Origin: Bartonella sp. 220B
Lineage (GTDB): Bacteria; Pseudomonadota; Alphaproteobacteria; Rhizobiales; Rhizobiaceae
Direction: 5' to 3'
NCBI RefSeq assembly: GCF_026930205.1
Contig: NZ_JANHOI010000001.1
Location: 1 to 64,000, forward strand
Length of the DNA stretch: 64,000 nt
A program made the position numbers and the translations under genes. This document shows, one piece after another, positions 59,792 through 64,000 of the stretch (the first letter of the stretch is position 1; every line of letters begins with the position of its first letter). The notes under the pieces were generated by a model. The model saw only the letters and a list, made by a program, of their open reading frames with translations, was not told where the DNA came from and did no database searches.

Positions 59792-60325
59792 CTACACTCT
59801 TATCCGTCGTCTTTCAGAAACTGGCTGAAATGCTATCTTTGCATGAAAAGCACAATAAGGACCATTTTCACCAGAATCGGCCCCACAAAAATGAAAATCT
59901 GATGATAAAGGATCTCCAACTGGCCATCGACATGTATTTTCACTCAATTGTAAAAGATTAAGTTGACGTGATATCGGCACGACTACATTTGATTGTACAG
60001 ACGGATCAATTTCTCTCACATCTTCTGCTACAAACTCCGCTTCTAAAGCGGTCTCTTCAATACTACAAGACGCAGCATTTGTTGGCAATACAGTCGATGG
60101 TGTGGGCGCGCGACGCATACGTGGAGATGGTGAGCTAGCAGGTGTCTTTTGGGCACGCGTTACACCTTGTGCTGTCTTACCACGCCCTGGTAACTTTAAC
60201 CGGTGCACTTTACCGATCACTGCATTCCTGCTAACGCCCCCTAATTGGGCTGCAATCTGACTTGCACTTAATCCCTCACTCCAAAACTTCTTAAGAAGTT
60301 CAACGCGTTCATATGTCCAACCCAT
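59792..60325 (-). CDS. gcrA: Cell-cycle transcription factor GcrA
   Basis: A sigma70-associated regulator of alphaproteobacteria that acts at promoters with methylated GANTC sites. The N-terminal DNA-binding helix-turn-helix is plain (MGWTYERVELLKKFWSEGL, then GVSRNAVIGKVHRLKLPGRG). A linker rich in Ser, Thr and Pro and a C-terminal part with CRWPVGDPLSSDFHFCGA and the CAFHAKIAFQP end follow, typical of GcrA. 177 residues. In Caulobacter it works with CcrM and CtrA; that role here is inferred. Confidence 0.95.
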   Translation of the reverse strand: MGWTYERVELLKKFWSEGLSASQIAAQLGGVSRNAVIGKVHRLKLPGRGKTAQGVTRAQKTPASSPSPRMRRAPTPSTVLPTNAASCSIEETALEAEFVAEDVREIDPSVQSNVVVPISRQLNLLQLSENTCRWPVGDPLSSDFHFCGADSGENGPYCAFHAKIAFQPVSERRRIRV

Positions 60326-60760
60326 ATCAGCACTCCATTCCGATCACCTCATTAAGATGCATTCCTTTGCATCTTTAAATGTTTGAATAACGTGTTCAAT
60401 GGGCTGAATGAAAAAACTATACCTCACTTAAGCACAAATACCCATTCAACCTATGGAACTTAAAACTAAAACACCCGCTTATTTACGGATTCAAATTACA
60501 ATATGCACTGACTCTCTGACAAGAGCTTTTGCCCTCTTGAAGAGCTTATTTCGCATGTTTTCCCCAACTTGCGAATCAAATATAGGACAAACTCTCATAT
60601 TTTCTTAAGAATTTTTCCTAATAAATGTTTCTTGCAAAACCTTCATTGTTTTTTGCCAAAATGAAAAGCTGATTACACTCTATCCAAAACTGCGGTACTA
60701 CTTTATTTGCTTATTTGTTTTGTTTACTGTATGGCACAAATTTAAAAGATAAAGGAAATC
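60326..60760. other. Divergent intergenic region of gcrA and argD
   Basis: About 435 bases, with promoters for both genes expected. Nothing else recognised; no convincing ARG-box pair identified. Confidence 0.5.
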
Positions 60761-61945
60761 ATGATGGGCACTACTGCTATACAACCGCTTTATACGTGCT
60801 TTGCTCGACGGAATTTGCATTTCAAAAAAGGTGAGGGTGTCTGGCTTATTTCCGATAAAGGTGAGCGTTATCTCGATTTGACGTCTGGCATTGCTGTCAA
60901 TGTGTTAGGGTATACTCATCCAAAGTTGGTTGAGACCCTCAAAAGACAAGCTGAAAAACTTTGGCATATTTCCAATCTTTTTCAATCACCCGAACAAGAA
61001 GCCCTTGCTGCACGACTTTGTGCAAATAGCTTTGCTGATAAGGTTTTTTTCTGTAATTCTGGCGCCGAAGCACTTGAATGCGCATTCAAAACGGCTCGTC
61101 ACATGCATTATGCCTCTGGTCATCCAACACGCGTTGAAATTATTACTTTTGAAGGAGCATTTCATGGGCGCACACTTGCAACGCTTGCTGCGACTGGACA
61201 TGAAAAATATCTTGAAGGCTTTGGACCAAAAGCTGGGGGATTTATTCAAATTCCATTTTGTGATGAAAATGCTTTGCAGAATGCTATCAATAAAAATACC
61301 GCAGCTATCCTTATTGAACCTATCCAAGGTGAAGGAGGAATACGAGCTGTCTCTCGCGAAACTTTAAGATTTCTGCGCAAAATCTGCGATGATCATAATC
61401 TGTTACTCATTCTGGATGAAGTCCAAACAGGTATTGGACGAACAGGAAAGCTTTTTGCTTATGAATGGAGTGATATCACACCTGATATTCTTACTCTCGC
61501 AAAAGGACTGGGTGGTGGCTTTCCGTTGGGAGCTTGTCTTGCAACAAATGAAGCTGCAAAAAGTATGATACCAGGAACCCATGGTTCAACCTTTGGCGGA
61601 AATCTTCTTGGGATGGCTGTAGGCAACAGTGTTTTGAATATCATCTTAGAACCAGATTTTCTTCATCATGTTCAACAAATGGGCCATAAGCTAAAAAGTG
61701 GACTTTCAAAAATTCTCAACAACTATCCTGATATTATCTCTACGATTCAAGGTGTTGGCCTTATGCTAGGTATCCAGTGTGTCGTTCCTGCAAATGCCGT
61801 CGTCGACGCCTTGGAAAAGCAATATGTTCTAGGTGTTGTTGCTAATAATAACGTAGTGCGTTTATTACCCCCGCTTATCATAAAAGAAGAAGAAGTAGAG
61901 GAAAGTTTATTTCGTATTGAAAAAGCAATTGCTTCTCTTTCATAA
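60761..61945 (+). CDS. argD: Acetylornithine aminotransferase
   Basis: A PLP-dependent class III aminotransferase in arginine synthesis (N-acetylglutamate semialdehyde to N-acetylornithine). FFCNSGAEALECAFKTAR binds the PLP phosphate, FEGAFHGRTLATLAATG follows, LILDEVQTGIGRTGKLFAYE holds the PLP aspartate, and the Schiff-base lysine is in LTLAKGLGGGFPLGA near residue 247. About 394 residues; a second ATG at 60764 may be the true start. It heads argD-argF-hslO. Confidence 0.95.
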   Translation: MMGTTAIQPLYTCFARRNLHFKKGEGVWLISDKGERYLDLTSGIAVNVLGYTHPKLVETLKRQAEKLWHISNLFQSPEQEALAARLCANSFADKVFFCNSGAEALECAFKTARHMHYASGHPTRVEIITFEGAFHGRTLATLAATGHEKYLEGFGPKAGGFIQIPFCDENALQNAINKNTAAILIEPIQGEGGIRAVSRETLRFLRKICDDHNLLLILDEVQTGIGRTGKLFAYEWSDITPDILTLAKGLGGGFPLGACLATNEAAKSMIPGTHGSTFGGNLLGMAVGNSVLNIILEPDFLHHVQQMGHKLKSGLSKILNNYPDIISTIQGVGLMLGIQCVVPANAVVDALEKQYVLGVVANNNVVRLLPPLIIKEEEVEESLFRIEKAIASLS

Positions 61946-61974
61946 ACAAACAAAAAAAGGCAAGTATCATAAAC

Positions 61975-62910
61975 ATGACAAATACTCTCCGCCATTTCAC
62001 CGATTTATCGGTGTTAACCCCGCAAACAGCACGTGCTTTGATCGATTATGCAAAAAGTCTTAAAACATCCTTTAAAGCAGGAAAAAGTTCAAAACCTTTT
62101 GTTGGGAAAACACTGGCAATGATTTTTGAAAAACCGTCCACACGAACCCGTATTTCATTCGATATCAGCATGCGCCAACTGGGTGGGGATACAATTATGC
62201 TAACAGGTTCAGAGATGCAGCTTGGACATAGTGAAACCATCGCTGATACAGCACGCGTTTTATCGCGTTTTGTGGATATCGTGACCTTACGAACAACACG
62301 CCATGACCGGATGCTCGAATTGGCACAATACGCACAAATTCCTGTTATTAATGCCCTTACCGATGATACACACCCTTGCCAAATTCTTGCAGATATCCTG
62401 ACTTATGAAGAGCATCGTGGACCTATTACAAACAAAATATTTGCGTGGATGGGAGATGGCAACAATGTGCTGCATTCCTTGATTGAAGCTGCTGCTCTTT
62501 TTGGCTTCCATTTGCGAATCGCTACGCCCAAAGGCAATGAACCACAAGAAAAATTTGTCCATTGGGCTCGTGAACGAGGGGCACATATTACATTGACAAA
62601 TGATCCACAAAAGGCAGCTAAAGATGCCGATTGTATTATGACTGATACATGGGTCTCCATGGGACAAGAGTTTCGTGCTCGCAGTCATTCTGTTTTTCAG
62701 CCTTATCAAGTAAATGAAGCTTTGATGAAATTAGCCAAACCCAACGCTCTTTTTATGCATTGCCTTCCTGCTCATCGTGGTGAAGAAGTTGTCGATGCTG
62801 TGATAGATGGAACGCATTCCGTTGTTTTTGACGAGGCAGAAAATCGTCTTCATGCCCAAAAAGCAATTCTTGCATGGTGTTTACAAGATGCACTTTTCCC
62901 TTCACAATAG
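61975..62910 (+). CDS. argF: Ornithine carbamoyltransferase
   Basis: Forms citrulline from ornithine and carbamoyl phosphate. The carbamoyl phosphate motif FEKPSTRTRISFD is near residue 50, DDTHPCQILADILT near 130, and the ornithine-binding MHCLPAHRGEEVVD near 260. 311 residues, normal. It follows argD by 29 bases. Confidence 0.97.
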   Translation: MTNTLRHFTDLSVLTPQTARALIDYAKSLKTSFKAGKSSKPFVGKTLAMIFEKPSTRTRISFDISMRQLGGDTIMLTGSEMQLGHSETIADTARVLSRFVDIVTLRTTRHDRMLELAQYAQIPVINALTDDTHPCQILADILTYEEHRGPITNKIFAWMGDGNNVLHSLIEAAALFGFHLRIATPKGNEPQEKFVHWARERGAHITLTNDPQKAAKDADCIMTDTWVSMGQEFRARSHSVFQPYQVNEALMKLAKPNALFMHCLPAHRGEEVVDAVIDGTHSVVFDEAENRLHAQKAILAWCLQDALFPSQ

Positions 62911-62946
62911 CCTAGCAAAATAAATCATATAAAAGGCAAAGATACG

Positions 62947-63942
62947 ATGCACGAACAATCCACAGAGGCATCTTCTCTCAGCAATATCCATTTGAGTGAA
63001 GATGATACTGTTCTTCCCTTTCAAGTCGAAGAACTAGATATTCGAGGGCGTGCTGTGCAACTTGGAGAAACTTTAAATTCTATTCTGACAAGGCATCAAT
63101 ATCCCGAACCGGTTTCTTATCTTCTTGCAGAAGCTTTAGTTTTAACCGTTCTGCTTGGAACCTCTCTAAAACTTAAGGAAAAATTTATTTTACAAACCCA
63201 TTCCGATGGACCAGTTAATATGTTGGTGTGTGATTTCTCTCCTCCTTCCGGCCTCCGCGGTTATGCGCGTTTTGATAAAGAAAAATTTAAAAAAACAACC
63301 ATCAATGAGCAAATATCTTCAGAAACACTGTTGGGAAAAGGTACCTTAGCTTTTACTATTGACCAAGGCACCCATACACAGCCTTATCAGGGAATAGTGG
63401 CATTAGATGGAGCAAATTTACAAGAAGCTTCCCGTACCTATTTTGATCAATCAGAACAAATTCCTACCGATATACGTTTGGCTGTTGCTATATTAATTAA
63501 CCGAGATCAACAAGGAAAACCACAGAAAAACTGGAGAGCAGGAGGTCTCCTAACCCAACTCTTACCCAAAGCATCATCTCAGCATCAAATATATGAACAA
63601 GATAAAAAAACAGAAGAAACGAAAACGCAACTTGAAAACCAGTGGCAAGAGGCCAAGGCATTGACAGCAACCATTGAAAGCGCAGAATTAACAGATCCCC
63701 AAGTTGGCAGTAAGCGGTTATTATTCCGTCTCTTCCATGAACAAGGTGTTAGAGTTTTTACTCCTTCTTCTCTCATCGATCAATGCTCTTGTTCACGTGA
63801 AAAAATTAAAGAAATGTTGGAAGGTTTTCCCGTTGAAGAACGCAATAAAATGGTTGAAAGTGAATATATTTCAGTCACATGTGAATTCTGTTCAACAACT
63901 TATCGTTTCAAACCACAAGAATTTTCTGAAAATGAAATGTAA
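62947..63942 (+). CDS. hslO: Redox-regulated chaperone Hsp33
   Basis: A cytosolic holdase chaperone switched on by oxidation of a C-terminal zinc centre. The zinc cysteines are visible as CSC near residues 280-282 and CEFC near 312-315. The N-terminal part carries YLLAEALVLTVLLGTSLK and LQTHSDGPVNMLVCDF. 331 residues. It follows argF by 36 bases in the argD-argF-hslO order seen in Rhizobiales. Only about 60 bases of sequence remain after it. Confidence 0.95.
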   Translation: MHEQSTEASSLSNIHLSEDDTVLPFQVEELDIRGRAVQLGETLNSILTRHQYPEPVSYLLAEALVLTVLLGTSLKLKEKFILQTHSDGPVNMLVCDFSPPSGLRGYARFDKEKFKKTTINEQISSETLLGKGTLAFTIDQGTHTQPYQGIVALDGANLQEASRTYFDQSEQIPTDIRLAVAILINRDQQGKPQKNWRAGGLLTQLLPKASSQHQIYEQDKKTEETKTQLENQWQEAKALTATIESAELTDPQVGSKRLLFRLFHEQGVRVFTPSSLIDQCSCSREKIKEMLEGFPVEERNKMVESEYISVTCEFCSTTYRFKPQEFSENEM

Positions 63943-64000
63943 CAAATATTCCTCATAAAGAGGAGAATATCGGCCGCAGCTAAAATCAATTTTAGTTACG

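Noticed and set aside
61459..61644. Minus-strand frame over argD
   Set aside because: An antisense shadow of a clearly identified enzyme.

Overview
The window looks like a chromosomal segment of a Bartonella species (Rhizobiales, Alphaproteobacteria). The grounds are low-GC coding with alphaproteobacterial gene families (Irr, GcrA, CcmABCDG, a cyo quinol oxidase), gene neighbourhoods typical of Rhizobiales (irr-fabA-fabB-fabI, argD-argF-hslO, dnaA with rpsT), and above all a tandem cluster of very large trimeric autotransporter adhesins of the BadA/Vomp type. I cannot assign the species from the sequence alone.

Layout. From 1 to 18.0 kb there are three tandem trimeric autotransporter genes on the minus strand. 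The first runs off the left edge (at least 2429 codons). The other two are complete (1410 and 1539 residues), and each ends in a YadA-type membrane anchor followed by a strong hairpin terminator. The genes share modules and contain near-identical internal duplications, so this is a recombination-prone antigen locus. From 18.5 to 21.3 kb lies an accessory, decaying stretch: an XRE-family repressor with a 13-bp inverted-repeat operator, a ribosome-binding site followed by a four-residue reading frame, a frameshifted unknown gene, one small intact unknown gene, and a methyltransferase gene broken twice at homopolymers. It ends at a tRNA-Ser gene.

From 21.6 to 35.9 kb the genes are mostly core: two tRNA-Ser genes (GGA, CGA), an EIIA-HPr-EI fusion phosphotransferase, rplU-rpmA, pgi, an RND efflux pair, tRNA-Arg(ACG), formate-tetrahydrofolate ligase and rpsU. 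About 1.5 kb without a convincing gene follows. From 37.4 to 42.7 kb come a secreted SH3-domain protein, irr, the fabA-fabB-fabI lipid-synthesis block and gpsA.

From 43.0 to 53.3 kb a minus-strand run holds rpsT, dnaA, dnaN, recF, aroQ and cyoABCD. cyoD carries a periplasm-facing tail of six nearly perfect 57-bp repeats. Aconitase, the ccmABCDG cytochrome c maturation genes, gcrA, and argD-argF-hslO fill the right end.

The core genes cover replication initiation, aerobic respiration (bo-type oxidase, cytochrome c maturation, aconitase), unsaturated fatty-acid synthesis under an iron/heme-responsive neighbour, and arginine synthesis. The surface-adhesin cluster with its adjacent regulator is the accessory, host-interaction part. 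The most unusual signals are the modular duplications in the adhesins, the repeat-tailed CyoD, a candidate small RNA between adhesin genes, and the XRE operator beside the cluster.
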